Of a DNA stretch of 20,407 nt, positions 1-7,145 are shown one piece after another (the stretch's first letter is position 1; each line of letters begins with the position of its first letter). Below the pieces are notes generated by a model. The model ran no database searches and was not told where the DNA came from. It was given only the letters and a program-made list of their open reading frames with translations. The stretch is from Clostridia bacterium. Lineage in GTDB: Bacteria > Bacillota_A > Clostridia > Oscillospirales > Butyricicoccaceae. The stretch covers positions 1 through 20,407 of the forward strand of contig JAFYMZ010000076.1 in NCBI GenBank assembly GCA_017548175.1, given 5' to 3'. The position numbers and the translations under genes are program-made.

Positions 1-87
1 CCCCGCGCCGCGGCGATTTTTCCGCGTTGCCCCTATGATTTCTGCGAAAACTGTGCTCTACTAAATTATTAATGAGGTAATGATGGC

Positions 88-94
88 AGGAGGG
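88..94 (+). promoter_or_regulatory. Ribosome binding site that decides a TTG start
   Basis: AGGAGGG lies seven bases before the TTG at 102. It is the only good ribosome site in the first hundred bases and fixes the start of the leucine-rich-repeat gene on a TTG codon rather than on any later GTG or ATG. The preceding 87 bases hold no recognisable gene. A weak possible promoter (TTTCTG at 39-44, 17-base spacer, TAAATT at 62-67) is too poor to call. Confidence 0.7.
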
Positions 95-101
95 ACGTGC
101 G

Positions 102-1072
102 TTGGACACCATCAGCGGATCCAACAACTGGAAATTGGTGTTCCGCCGTGAAAACGGGGGAGTCACGCTGCTGCAGGCCGTCACCTGCGACCGCAAGGCT
201 ACCTTGCCGCGTGAGATTTTTGGCCTGCCCGTGCTGGCGATGGATCATCACGCCATGGCGCCCAAGCGCGCAACGCCCGTGGGGGAACAGGTGCAGATCA
301 CCTGCGGCCCCGTGACCGGGGAGTGGGACAATACCAAACTGGAAGAACTCCACCTGCCCGATACCCTGACCCGGGTGGATGCCTATACCTTTATAACTGT
401 AGCAAGCTGAACACGCTGCATCTCAGCGACAGTCTGCGCCACTGGGGCGGCGGTGCCTTGATGAACTGCCGGGAACTGAACACCTTTCACCTGACCTGCC
501 ACGGGCAGGAGGGCGAAGTGCTGCGGGAATTGGGCGAAGCCCTGCTCGGCGAACTGGATGTGACCCTGTACTACGACGACGGCCGGAAGGCCCGGCTGAT
601 TTTGCCGGAATACAGCGAGGTCCACGAGGAAAATGTGCCCCATCATCAGTTCGATTTCTTCATTGTGGGCGCAGGCTATCCCTATCACCACTGCTTCCGC
701 CCGGGAACGTTTCATCTGAAGGAATACGATGACTTGTGGAAAAACTTCCTGCGCAAGGGCTATGAAGAAGACTGCGCCCTGCGGCTGGTGTGGTGCCGTT
801 TGCGCCACCCCGTCGACCTGAGCGACCGGGCGCGGGAGGATTATCTGACCTATCTGCGCAGCCACGCCGCGGAAGCGGCACACTGGCGTCTGCAGGAACG
901 GGATGCCGCCGGCCTGCGGTTTTTGCTGCGGGAAACAGAGCCCTCGCGGGAATTGCTGGCGCAGCTGTGCGAAGCCGCCCGAGATCTGGATGCGCCGGAA
1001 GTGCTGGCGCTGCTGCTGGAAGAGCAGCATAAACGATTCCCCGCCGGTGCGGAAAAAACCTTTGATTTGTAA
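102..1072 (+). pseudogene. BspA-type leucine-rich-repeat protein, broken by a -1 frameshift
   Basis: The gene starts at TTG 102 and should encode about 323 residues. The first frame ends at 410, and the protein continues one frame back to a stop at 1072. The break is at 390-394, where TTTAT stands in place of TTTTAT, so one T is missing. Restoring it joins two consecutive 23-residue repeats of the LRR_5/BspA kind: one begins LEELHLPDTL and closes TFYNCSK, the next begins LNTLHLSDSL and closes LMNCRE. After about residue 130 the product is a non-repeat domain, then an acidic, helical C-terminus. There is no signal peptide, so it is probably cytoplasmic. Such LRRs usually bind proteins, and the real function is unknown. 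The next gene starts 17 bases after the stop, so the gene belongs to the VWA/AAA operon. The deletion could be a true mutation or a sequencing error. No slippery heptamer supports programmed frameshifting. Confidence 0.8.
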
Positions 1073-1089
1073 GAGAGGAGGGCAGACCC

Positions 1090-2445
1090 GTGGAACAACA
1101 AGAGCAAGGCTTTTCGAAGATCGGACAGGACATTTTGTTTGCGTCCCGAAACGAACTTTACATGAATCTGCCCTATCTGGATGCGGCCCTGTGCGCCCTG
1201 CCCTTTGTGCCGGGCGGCGGCATGACGGTGTCGCTGGCCACCGACGGCCTGCATCTGTATTATGACGGCAGCTGGCTGTCCGAGCGCTATCTCCGCAGCC
1301 GCGTGCACACCAACCGCGCCTATCTCCACGTGGTGCTGCACTGTATGCTGCGCCATCTGGCGAAAAAACGCGGCAAGGCCGCGGAACTGTGGGATCTGGC
1401 CTGTGACGTGGCGGTGGAGAGCATTCTGGACAGTCTGAACTACCCCTGCCTGCAGGACAGCGTGTCCATGGGCAAGCAAAAATTCTACGGCGAGTGCCGG
1501 ATGGATATGCCGGTGCTGACGGCCGAGGGCATTTACCGCCGTCTGCTGCGGCTGAACCTGTCGGAGTATGAAGTGGCCGTGCTGCAGCGCCGCTTTTTGG
1601 TGGATGACCACGGTCTGTGGGATCCGGAGCAGAATGACGACAAGAGCAGACAGCAGGACGAAAAATGGCAGGACGTGTCGGAAAAGACCCGCACGTCCAT
1701 GGAAACGGTGCTGGCCGGACAGGCCACCGGCGGCGAAGCGGTACTGGAACAGGTTCGGGTGGCCGTGCGGGACGATGTGGATTACCGGGAGTTCCTGCGG
1801 CGGTTTGCCGTACCACGGGAGGTCATCGAAGTGGACGGCGACTCCTTTGACTATGGCTTTTATTCCTACGGCTTGCGCCTGTACGGCAATATGCCGCTGG
1901 TAGAGCCGCCGGAGACCAAGGAAGAAAAGCGCATCGAGGACTTCGTCATCGCCGTGGACACCTCCATGTCCACCTCGGGTGAACTGGTGCGGCAGTTCCT
2001 TGCCTGCACCTATGCCATTCTGCGCAGCACCGAGACCTTTACCCGCAAGGTGAACATCCGCATCCTACAGTGCGACGACCAGATCCGCAAGGATACGGTC
2101 ATCCGCGATCTGGAGGAGCTGAAAACCTATATGGCAGAGTTTGAACTGTGCGGCGGCAGCGCCACCGACTTCCGCCCGGTGTTTGAACACGTGAACCGCC
2201 TGCAAAAAGAAGGCGCGTTTACCTCCCTGCGCGGCATCGTTTACTTTACCGACGGCATGGGTATCTACCCCAAAAAACGACCGCCCTACGACGCGGCCTT
2301 TGTGCTGCTGGAAGAACCGCCCCTGTCGGTGGAAATGCCGCCTTGGGCCATCCGTCTGGTGCTGGCGCTGGAAGGTCTGGAAAAGGCCGCCCGCGAGACC
2401 GCGGAGGAATACGAGATCGATCTGGAAAATCTTCCCCAACTGTGA
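1090..2445 (+). CDS. VWA-like protein with an N-terminal metallopeptidase-like domain (DUF2201 type)
   Basis: This is a 451-residue cytoplasmic protein starting at GTG, with AGAGGAGGG seven bases upstream. The N-terminal half resembles the putative metallopeptidase domain of the DUF2201 family, but the expected HExxH reads H80-V-V-L-H84, so the catalytic glutamate is replaced by valine. The later conserved aspartate (D106, in DLACDVAVE) remains. The C-terminal part from about residue 280 is VWA-like with a metal-site signature: D290-T-S292-M-S294, then GGSATDF (355-361) and TDG at D388. The family often pairs with MoxR-type AAA+ ATPases, and such a gene follows 12 bases after the stop, so the two probably act as a chaperone-like complex. 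Size and pairing recall E. coli ViaA with RavA, but gene order is reversed. The substrate cannot be told from sequence. The family call is firm, the loss of peptidase activity likely. Confidence 0.88.
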   Translation: MEQQEQGFSKIGQDILFASRNELYMNLPYLDAALCALPFVPGGGMTVSLATDGLHLYYDGSWLSERYLRSRVHTNRAYLHVVLHCMLRHLAKKRGKAAELWDLACDVAVESILDSLNYPCLQDSVSMGKQKFYGECRMDMPVLTAEGIYRRLLRLNLSEYEVAVLQRRFLVDDHGLWDPEQNDDKSRQQDEKWQDVSEKTRTSMETVLAGQATGGEAVLEQVRVAVRDDVDYREFLRRFAVPREVIEVDGDSFDYGFYSYGLRLYGNMPLVEPPETKEEKRIEDFVIAVDTSMSTSGELVRQFLACTYAILRSTETFTRKVNIRILQCDDQIRKDTVIRDLEELKTYMAEFELCGGSATDFRPVFEHVNRLQKEGAFTSLRGIVYFTDGMGIYPKKRPPYDAAFVLLEEPPLSVEMPPWAIRLVLALEGLEKAARETAEEYEIDLENLPQL

Positions 2446-2457
2446 GGAGCAAACGAT

Positions 2458-3990
2458 ATGAATATCAAACAGGCAAAACAGGAAATTTTCAATACGCTGA
2501 AAGCATATCTGACCCGCGACGCCTTGGGCAATTACCTCATTCCCACCGTCCGTCAGCGTCCGGTGCTGCTGATGGGCCCTCCGGGTGTGGGCAAGACCCA
2601 GATCATGGAGCAGATCGCCGCCGAAGCCGGTGTGGGTCTGGTGGCCTATACCATCACCCACCACACCCGCCAGAGCGCCATCGGTCTGCCTTTCATTGAA
2701 AAGCACACCTACGGCGGCCAGGAATATTCGGTGACCGAGTACACCATGAGCGAGATCCTGGCCTCGGTGTATCAGTTGATGGAGAAAACCGGCCTGAAAG
2801 AGGGCATCCTCTTTTTGGACGAGATCAACTGCGTCAGCGAAACGCTGGCGCCTATGATGCTGCAGTTCCTGCAGTGCAAGACCTTCGGCAACCAGCGCCT
2901 GCCGGAAGGCTGGCTCATCGTGGCCGCAGGCAATCCGCCGGAGTACAACAAATCCGTCCGTGACTTTGACGTGGTGACGCTGGACCGCGTCAAGCGCATC
3001 GATGTCAAAGAGGATTTCGCCGTCTGGAAGGAATACGCCCGCAGAAGAGGTCTGCACGGCGCGGTGATCTCCTATCTGGACATCCGCAAGGAGCATTTCT
3101 ACCGCATCGAGACCACCGTGGACGGCCTGCAGTTTGCCACCGCCCGCGGCTGGGAAGACCTCAGCGAATTGATCTACGCTTATGAGAAACTGGATATGCG
3201 GGTGAATCGTGACGTGATCGGACAGTACATCCAGCTGCCCCGCATCGCCAAGGATTTTGCCAATTATCTGGATCTGTTCTATAAATACCGCAAGACCTAT
3301 CACGTAGAGGATATCCTGCAGGGCACCTGGCAGCCCATCACCGTGCGCGAACTGCGCGAGGCACCCTTTGACGAGAAACTGTCCGTTATGGGTCTCATCC
3401 TCTCCCGTCTGACGGAAAGTGCCAAGGCCACCCGCCTGCAGGATGCCCTGACCACCCGCCTGCACGGCGAGCTGGGCGTGTTCAAGGCAAAGATCGCCGA
3501 GGAACAGCCGGATGCCGTGCTGCAGCAGCTGATCGCCCATCAGCAGGCGCAGCTGAAGCGTGCGCAGGAAGCCGGTCAGCTGGAGAAAGAAGAACGCAAT
3601 TTGGCAATGTCTCTGGTGAACAAGCTGGAGCAGTACCGCGAGAACCTGCGGCAGCAAGAGATCCCCGCGGCGGGTGCCATGGATGCCGTACGCGGCTGGT
3701 TCGGCGAAGAAGTGGCACAGCGCAAGGCATTGGGCGAGGAGACCGGCCGGTTCTTTGACAACGCCTTCCGCTTCTTGGAGGAGACCTTCAAGCAGAGTCA
3801 GGAACTGGTGATTTTCGTCACCGAGATCACCGCCGGATACGACACCAGCTGGTTCGTGGAGAACTTCGGCTGCAGCGCCTATTTCCGACACAACAAGGAA
3901 CTGCTGTTTGACGATACCCGGCACCGCATCCGGGAAGAGATCGCCGCTGCCAAGGCGGCACAAATGGAGGGATTCAGCCATGAAGTATGA
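2458..3990 (+). CDS. MoxR/RavA-type AAA+ ATPase
   Basis: This is a 510-residue ATPase with a GAGGAG ribosome site nine bases before its ATG. The Walker A motif is GPPGVGKT at residues 40-47. Walker B is ILFLDE with D121 and E122. Sensor 1 is N159 in AAGNPPEYN, arginine-finger candidates lie in DRVKRID (about 174-180), and a sensor 2-like arginine is R230. The AAA+ core takes up about the first 250 residues. The rest is a helical extension with a probable coiled coil at about 345-400 rich in Q, E, K and L, possibly the partner-binding arm. MoxR-family ATPases remodel protein complexes or help metal-cofactor insertion, usually with a VWA protein, here the upstream gene. Its stop overlaps the downstream hydrolase start by 11 bases, which implies translational coupling. 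The ATPase assignment is firm, and the client is unknown. Confidence 0.93.
   Translation: MNIKQAKQEIFNTLKAYLTRDALGNYLIPTVRQRPVLLMGPPGVGKTQIMEQIAAEAGVGLVAYTITHHTRQSAIGLPFIEKHTYGGQEYSVTEYTMSEILASVYQLMEKTGLKEGILFLDEINCVSETLAPMMLQFLQCKTFGNQRLPEGWLIVAAGNPPEYNKSVRDFDVVTLDRVKRIDVKEDFAVWKEYARRRGLHGAVISYLDIRKEHFYRIETTVDGLQFATARGWEDLSELIYAYEKLDMRVNRDVIGQYIQLPRIAKDFANYLDLFYKYRKTYHVEDILQGTWQPITVRELREAPFDEKLSVMGLILSRLTESAKATRLQDALTTRLHGELGVFKAKIAEEQPDAVLQQLIAHQQAQLKRAQEAGQLEKEERNLAMSLVNKLEQYRENLRQQEIPAAGAMDAVRGWFGEEVAQRKALGEETGRFFDNAFRFLEETFKQSQELVIFVTEITAGYDTSWFVENFGCSAYFRHNKELLFDDTRHRIREEIAAAKAAQMEGFSHEV
3966..3970 (+). promoter_or_regulatory. Ribosome binding site inside the AAA+ gene
   Basis: GGAGG sits nine bases before the ATG at 3980 and within the last codons of the AAA+ gene. 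It selects 3980 as the start of the serine hydrolase. The frame is also open upstream from 3908, but that extension has no ribosome site and would overlap the ATPase by more than 80 bases. Confidence 0.7.
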
Positions 3991-5428
3991 TCTGAAGGCG
4001 CTGGACGCTGCGCTGGAACAGCGCATTGCAGAAAAAAAGACCGCCGGCATCTCTGTCTGCCTGCGAGGCCCCGAGGGCGTGATCTTTGAAAAGGGCTACG
4101 GCTACTGCGACGAGAACAAGCGCCCCATCAACGAGCATACCGTGATGGGCATCGCGTCCCTCAGCAAGAGCACCGTGGCGCTGGCCCTGTGTATGCTGGA
4201 GGCCGAAGGCAAGATCTCCATGGACGACCCCGTGGTGAAGTATCTGCCTTCCTTCCGGATGCCCGGCAGCCCCGTACAGGATGTGACCATTCATCATCTG
4301 GCCACCCACACCGCCGGTATCCCTCCCATGGAGCCGCTGGAGTGGTCCATCGCCATGAATACGCCCGCTTGCCCCGACCCTGCGGTGGAGTATCTGTGCA
4401 AGACCGCGCCCAATCAGATGGATAAGATTGAGCATATCATCGATTACATTGCCGAGGGCAAGTATCCCACTCTGGGCGGCCCCGGCGAATATATGAGTTA
4501 TTCCAACGAAGGCTACGCCCTGCTGTGCTACATCTTTGATGCCGCAGCCGGTATGCCGCTGGAACGGTTTTTGAAAGAGCGGGTCTTTGGCCCCATGGGC
4601 ATGACCCGCAGCGTGCTGGATCTGGATTGCAGCGAGGCCAAGGCCATCGCCGCCGACGGCAACATCACCCGTCTGTGGGGCAAGGATAAGGAGGGCAATC
4701 TGGTGGCGGACGACGCGTGGGATATCCTGCCGCCTTTCCGCGCCTGCGCCTGCGTCAAGTCCACCGCCCACGATATGGCGCGGTATTACCAGTGCCTGTC
4801 CAACCACGGCATTCTGGACGGGGAGCAGGTCATTCCTGCCGCCGCTGCCGACCGGATGACCGGCCTGCAGTTCCCCCTGACGGAAAAGCCCCATTACTGC
4901 TACGGCCTGAACAAGCGCCTGTGGAAGGGCCACGTCATCTGCGAGCACTCCGGCGCGCTGCACGGCGTTGCCACCGCCGGCGCATTCCTGCTGGGTGAAA
5001 ACTTCGGCTGCGCCGCCCTGTGCAACGAGGATTATCAGGACACCGCCGATCTGTGCTGGATGATGCACAATCTGGTGATGGGCCGCCCGCTGGAAGAACG
5101 CCACGTCTGGCTGCAGCCCTCCGGCGAGGAGTACCGGAACCCCGAAATGCTGGAAGGCACCTACATCTGCCACGAAGGCGTGCCGGTGTATGCCAGAATG
5201 TACCGCACCGATGCCGGCAAACTGCGGATGGAACGATATCAGTACAAGACCGAAACCGGGGAAAAAGAGATTCTGGTGGATATGGGTCTGGTGCATTGCG
5301 GCGGCAGCTGGTTCCAGCTGGAAGACGACAAAGGCGAGCGGATGGGCCGCGTGCACTTCTGGGTGCGTGACGGCAAGGCCTGGGGCGTGCAGATCTATAC
5401 CCGCATTTACACCCGCGCAGAAGATTAA
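3980..5428 (+). CDS. Serine hydrolase of the beta-lactamase/penicillin-binding-protein family
   Basis: This is a 482-residue protein with the three active-site boxes of class C beta-lactamase-related hydrolases. The first is S60-L-S-K63 with nucleophile S60 and base K63. The second is Y174-S-N176. The third is H323-S-G325, where KTG is usual in true beta-lactamases and HxG is common in esterase- or peptidase-like relatives. The catalytic domain covers about residues 1-360. A C-terminal region of about 120 residues, probably beta-rich, may shape substrate access. No signal peptide or membrane anchor is seen at the N-terminus (MKYDLKALDA), so a cytoplasmic location is inferred, which argues against a cell-wall role or antibiotic resistance. 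It overlaps the AAA+ gene by 11 bases and is the last gene before a strong terminator, so it belongs to the same operon. An intracellular esterase or peptidase is the best guess, and the substrate is unknown. Confidence 0.88.
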   Translation: MKYDLKALDAALEQRIAEKKTAGISVCLRGPEGVIFEKGYGYCDENKRPINEHTVMGIASLSKSTVALALCMLEAEGKISMDDPVVKYLPSFRMPGSPVQDVTIHHLATHTAGIPPMEPLEWSIAMNTPACPDPAVEYLCKTAPNQMDKIEHIIDYIAEGKYPTLGGPGEYMSYSNEGYALLCYIFDAAAGMPLERFLKERVFGPMGMTRSVLDLDCSEAKAIAADGNITRLWGKDKEGNLVADDAWDILPPFRACACVKSTAHDMARYYQCLSNHGILDGEQVIPAAAADRMTGLQFPLTEKPHYCYGLNKRLWKGHVICEHSGALHGVATAGAFLLGENFGCAALCNEDYQDTADLCWMMHNLVMGRPLEERHVWLQPSGEEYRNPEMLEGTYICHEGVPVYARMYRTDAGKLRMERYQYKTETGEKEILVDMGLVHCGGSWFQLEDDKGERMGRVHFWVRDGKAWGVQIYTRIYTRAED

Positions 5429-5444
5429 AACCATAGCAAACACA

Positions 5445-5477
5445 ACACCCCTGCGGCGATGCCGCAGGGGTGTTTTT
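5445..5477. terminator. Intrinsic terminator between convergent genes
   Basis: A perfect 13-bp stem (5445-5457 with 5461-5473) closes a three-base GAT loop and runs into TTTTT at 5473-5477. It lies 16 bases after the serine hydrolase stop and ends the four-gene plus-strand operon. The alpha/beta hydrolase on the minus strand ends at 5486, so the same hairpin could end that transcript too, although its minus-side T-run (GTTGTTTG) is weaker. Confidence 0.93.
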
Positions 5478-5485
5478 ATGCATAA

Positions 5486-6430
5486 TTATTCGGGCAGGCA
5501 GCAAGCCAAAAAGGCCTCCCACGCCGCGCGGCAGCTTTCCGGGTCCCGCAGCCACGCCAGCTCGTGTCCGGCACCCGGCACGGTCACCAGCCATTTTGGG
5601 CAGACGGCGGCCCCATAGGTCTCCTGACTCATACGGCAGGGCACCAATCCGTCCCGCCGGCCGTGCAGCCACAGCACCGGCCGCCGGTTGCGCGTCATTA
5701 CATCGCCGGCGTGGCAATCCTGCAGGCGGTATCCGGCCAGCAGCCGCACCCACAGATCCAGCATAGCCAGCACCGGTCGCACCGGCAGGTGATACCGGCG
5801 GATCACCGCGGCGCATTCCTCCCAAGGAGAAGAAAACCCGCAATCCACCACCGCGCCCACCACGTTGTCGGGCAGGGGCAGATCCAGCGCGAACTGCACC
5901 GTGGCGCCGCCCATGCTCATGCCGTGCAGCAAAATGGGCGTTTGCGTCCCTTGCCGGCGGCAAACCTCGGCCACCCAGCACTGCAAATCGCGGCGCTCCA
6001 GCACGCCAAAGCCCAGCCAGCGGCCGCCGCTGGCGCCGTGTCCCCGCTGATGCAGCACCAACAGGTCAAAGCCGCGGTCCAGATATTCCCGAAACACCCA
6101 CGCAAAGTCGGTGGGGCCGCTGCTACGCCAGCCGTGGCACAAGATCACCGTGCCGCGGCGCGTCTGCGGCGTGGGCAGAAACTCCGCCGCAAGGGCGGTG
6201 TTGTCAAAGCTGCGGATGTGCCACCGCCGGGTGGTCTGGCTGCGGTACCAGTCCAAGCCCTCGCGCATCTGCTGCACCGCGTCGGCGTCCCGACCGCGGC
6301 GCTCCAGCCTGCGCCAGAGGAAATCTTCGCGCCGCCCGCCTCGGGCAAATACGATACAAAACAAGAGGAAAGATGCCGCAAGTGCCAGCAGCACCAGTCC
6401 CAATAAACCATACAGGAACAGGGGGAGCAT
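5486..6430 (-). CDS. Membrane-anchored alpha/beta hydrolase (serine aminopeptidase S33-like)
   Basis: This is a 314-residue protein on the minus strand. The first 29 residues form one hydrophobic segment (LFLYGLLGLVLLALAASFLL is its core) followed by a basic patch, a likely N-terminal membrane anchor. The fold shows HGW at 99-101 (oxyanion region), the nucleophile elbow G170-M-S172-M-G174, acid D260 in HGRRDG and H289 in GAGHE, a complete catalytic triad. Relatives are annotated as lysophospholipases, esterases or S33 peptidases, and the sequence does not decide between these. The start is supported by AAGGAG six bases upstream (6437-6442, minus strand). It is transcribed alone from its own promoter, divergently from the hydrogenase operon and converging on the terminator at 5445. 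A possible role in lipid or cell-envelope turnover is inference only. Confidence 0.9.
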   Translation of the reverse strand: MLPLFLYGLLGLVLLALAASFLLFCIVFARGGRREDFLWRRLERRGRDADAVQQMREGLDWYRSQTTRRWHIRSFDNTALAAEFLPTPQTRRGTVILCHGWRSSGPTDFAWVFREYLDRGFDLLVLHQRGHGASGGRWLGFGVLERRDLQCWVAEVCRRQGTQTPILLHGMSMGGATVQFALDLPLPDNVVGAVVDCGFSSPWEECAAVIRRYHLPVRPVLAMLDLWVRLLAGYRLQDCHAGDVMTRNRRPVLWLHGRRDGLVPCRMSQETYGAAVCPKWLVTVPGAGHELAWLRDPESCRAAWEAFLACCLPE

Positions 6431-6461
6431 ACGTGTCTCCTTTCGTCGGGGGATTGCCCTT

Positions 6462-6491
6462 ATTATAGCATAAACTGCGGCGAAAAGGCAA
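6462..6491 (-). promoter_or_regulatory. Sigma-A promoter with extended -10 for the alpha/beta hydrolase
   Basis: On the minus strand the -10 is a consensus TATAAT (6462-6467) preceded by TGC, an extended -10 element. A -35 TTGCCT (6486-6491, four of six matches) lies 18 bases upstream. It sits 31 bases before the hydrolase start codon, leaving a short leader with the ribosome site. Confidence 0.75.
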
Positions 6492-6525
6492 AGGCGGAAA
6501 AGAAAATTCGGGAGCTGAAAATAAG

Positions 6526-6659
6526 TGCAACTTTTTTTCTTGCAAAAGGAAAAATGATGTTTACTTTTTCATTTTGTTGCATTAAAATAAGGTTGGACAC
6601 CCCTACACATTTTTTGTAAACAGAAATGTTAAAATAACTGCATCGGAGGGAAATCAGTC
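6526..6659 (+). promoter_or_regulatory. AT-rich control region of the hydrogenase operon
   Basis: This stretch is far more AT-rich than the genes around it and holds no open frame. Candidate promoter P1 is TTTACT (6560-6565), 17 bases, TAAAAT (6583-6588). Candidate P2 is an extended -10, TGTTAAAAT (6627-6635), with no good -35. Symmetric elements overlap both: AAAATGA/TCATTTT (6551-6557 and 6569-6575), TGTTTAC/GTAAACA (6558-6564 and 6616-6622), ACATTT/AAATGT (6607-6612 and 6624-6629), and TGCAA/TTGCA half sites at 6526, 6540 and 6577. These are plausible operators. None matches the Rex consensus TTGTTAA-N4-TTAACAA well. The ribosome site GGAGGG (6645-6650) precedes the hydC ATG by nine bases. 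Confidence 0.5.
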
Positions 6660-7145
6660 ATGAACATCGAGAATCTGTATGAAAAGACAGATGCGATTCT
6701 GAACGAGTTTGGCCGCAAGGAGTCCAGCCTGATCGCTGTACTGCAGGCCATTCAGGAAGAGTTCGCTTACCTGCCCCGAGAGGTCTTCCCCTACCTGTCC
6801 AAGGAGATGGACCTTCCCGAAGCACAAATCTACGGCGTTGCCACCTTCTATGAAAACTTCTCCTTGGAACCCAAGGGCAAGTATGTCATCAAGATCTGTG
6901 ACGGCACCGCCTGCCACGTCCGCCGCTCCATCCCCGTTCTGCAGCGTCTGCGCGCCGAACTGGGTCTGACCGACGGCAAGACCACCACCGACGACCTGCT
7001 GTTCACCGTCGAGACCGTCAGCTGTCTGGGCGCCTGCGGTCTGGCTCCCGCTATGACCGTCAACGGCAAGGTGCATCCGTCCATGACCCCGGAAAAGGCC
7101 AGCGCCCTGATCGCGGAACTGAAGGAGGCTGAAGGCGTATGCTGA
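6660..7145 (+). CDS. hydC: NADH-linked [FeFe]-hydrogenase subunit HydC (NuoE-like)
   Basis: This 161-residue protein is the 24-kDa (NuoE/HndA-like) subunit of a multimeric hydrogenase. A helical N-terminal part (about 1-70) leads to a thioredoxin-like domain whose [2Fe-2S] ligands are all present: C80 and C85 (CDGTAC), then C122 and C126 (CLGAC). The length is normal for the family. It works in the cytoplasm in a complex with HydB and HydA and helps carry electrons between the flavin site and the iron-sulfur chain. It is first in the operon, and its stop overlaps the hydB start by seven bases, so the two are probably translationally coupled to keep subunit ratios even. Arginine is almost always CGT or CGC here and in hydBA, a sign of strong expression. 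Confidence 0.95.
   Translation: MNIENLYEKTDAILNEFGRKESSLIAVLQAIQEEFAYLPREVFPYLSKEMDLPEAQIYGVATFYENFSLEPKGKYVIKICDGTACHVRRSIPVLQRLRAELGLTDGKTTTDDLLFTVETVSCLGACGLAPAMTVNGKVHPSMTPEKASALIAELKEAEGVC

Noticed and set aside
390..394. Programmed -1 ribosomal frameshift in the LRR gene
   Set aside because: There is no X-XXY-YYZ slippery heptamer and no strong hairpin just downstream. A simple one-base deletion explains it.
3908..3979. Upstream extension of the serine hydrolase
   Set aside because: The frame is open but overlaps the ATPase by more than 80 bases. The ribosome site at 3966 points to 3980.
2065..4050. A minus-strand open frame opposite the VWA and AAA+ genes
   Set aside because: It overlaps genes with clear Walker and VWA metal-site motifs and has no ribosome site or domain of its own.
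6615..6628. TGTAAACAGAAATG as a catabolite-response element
   Set aside because: The central CG and the right half do not match the CcpA operator consensus.
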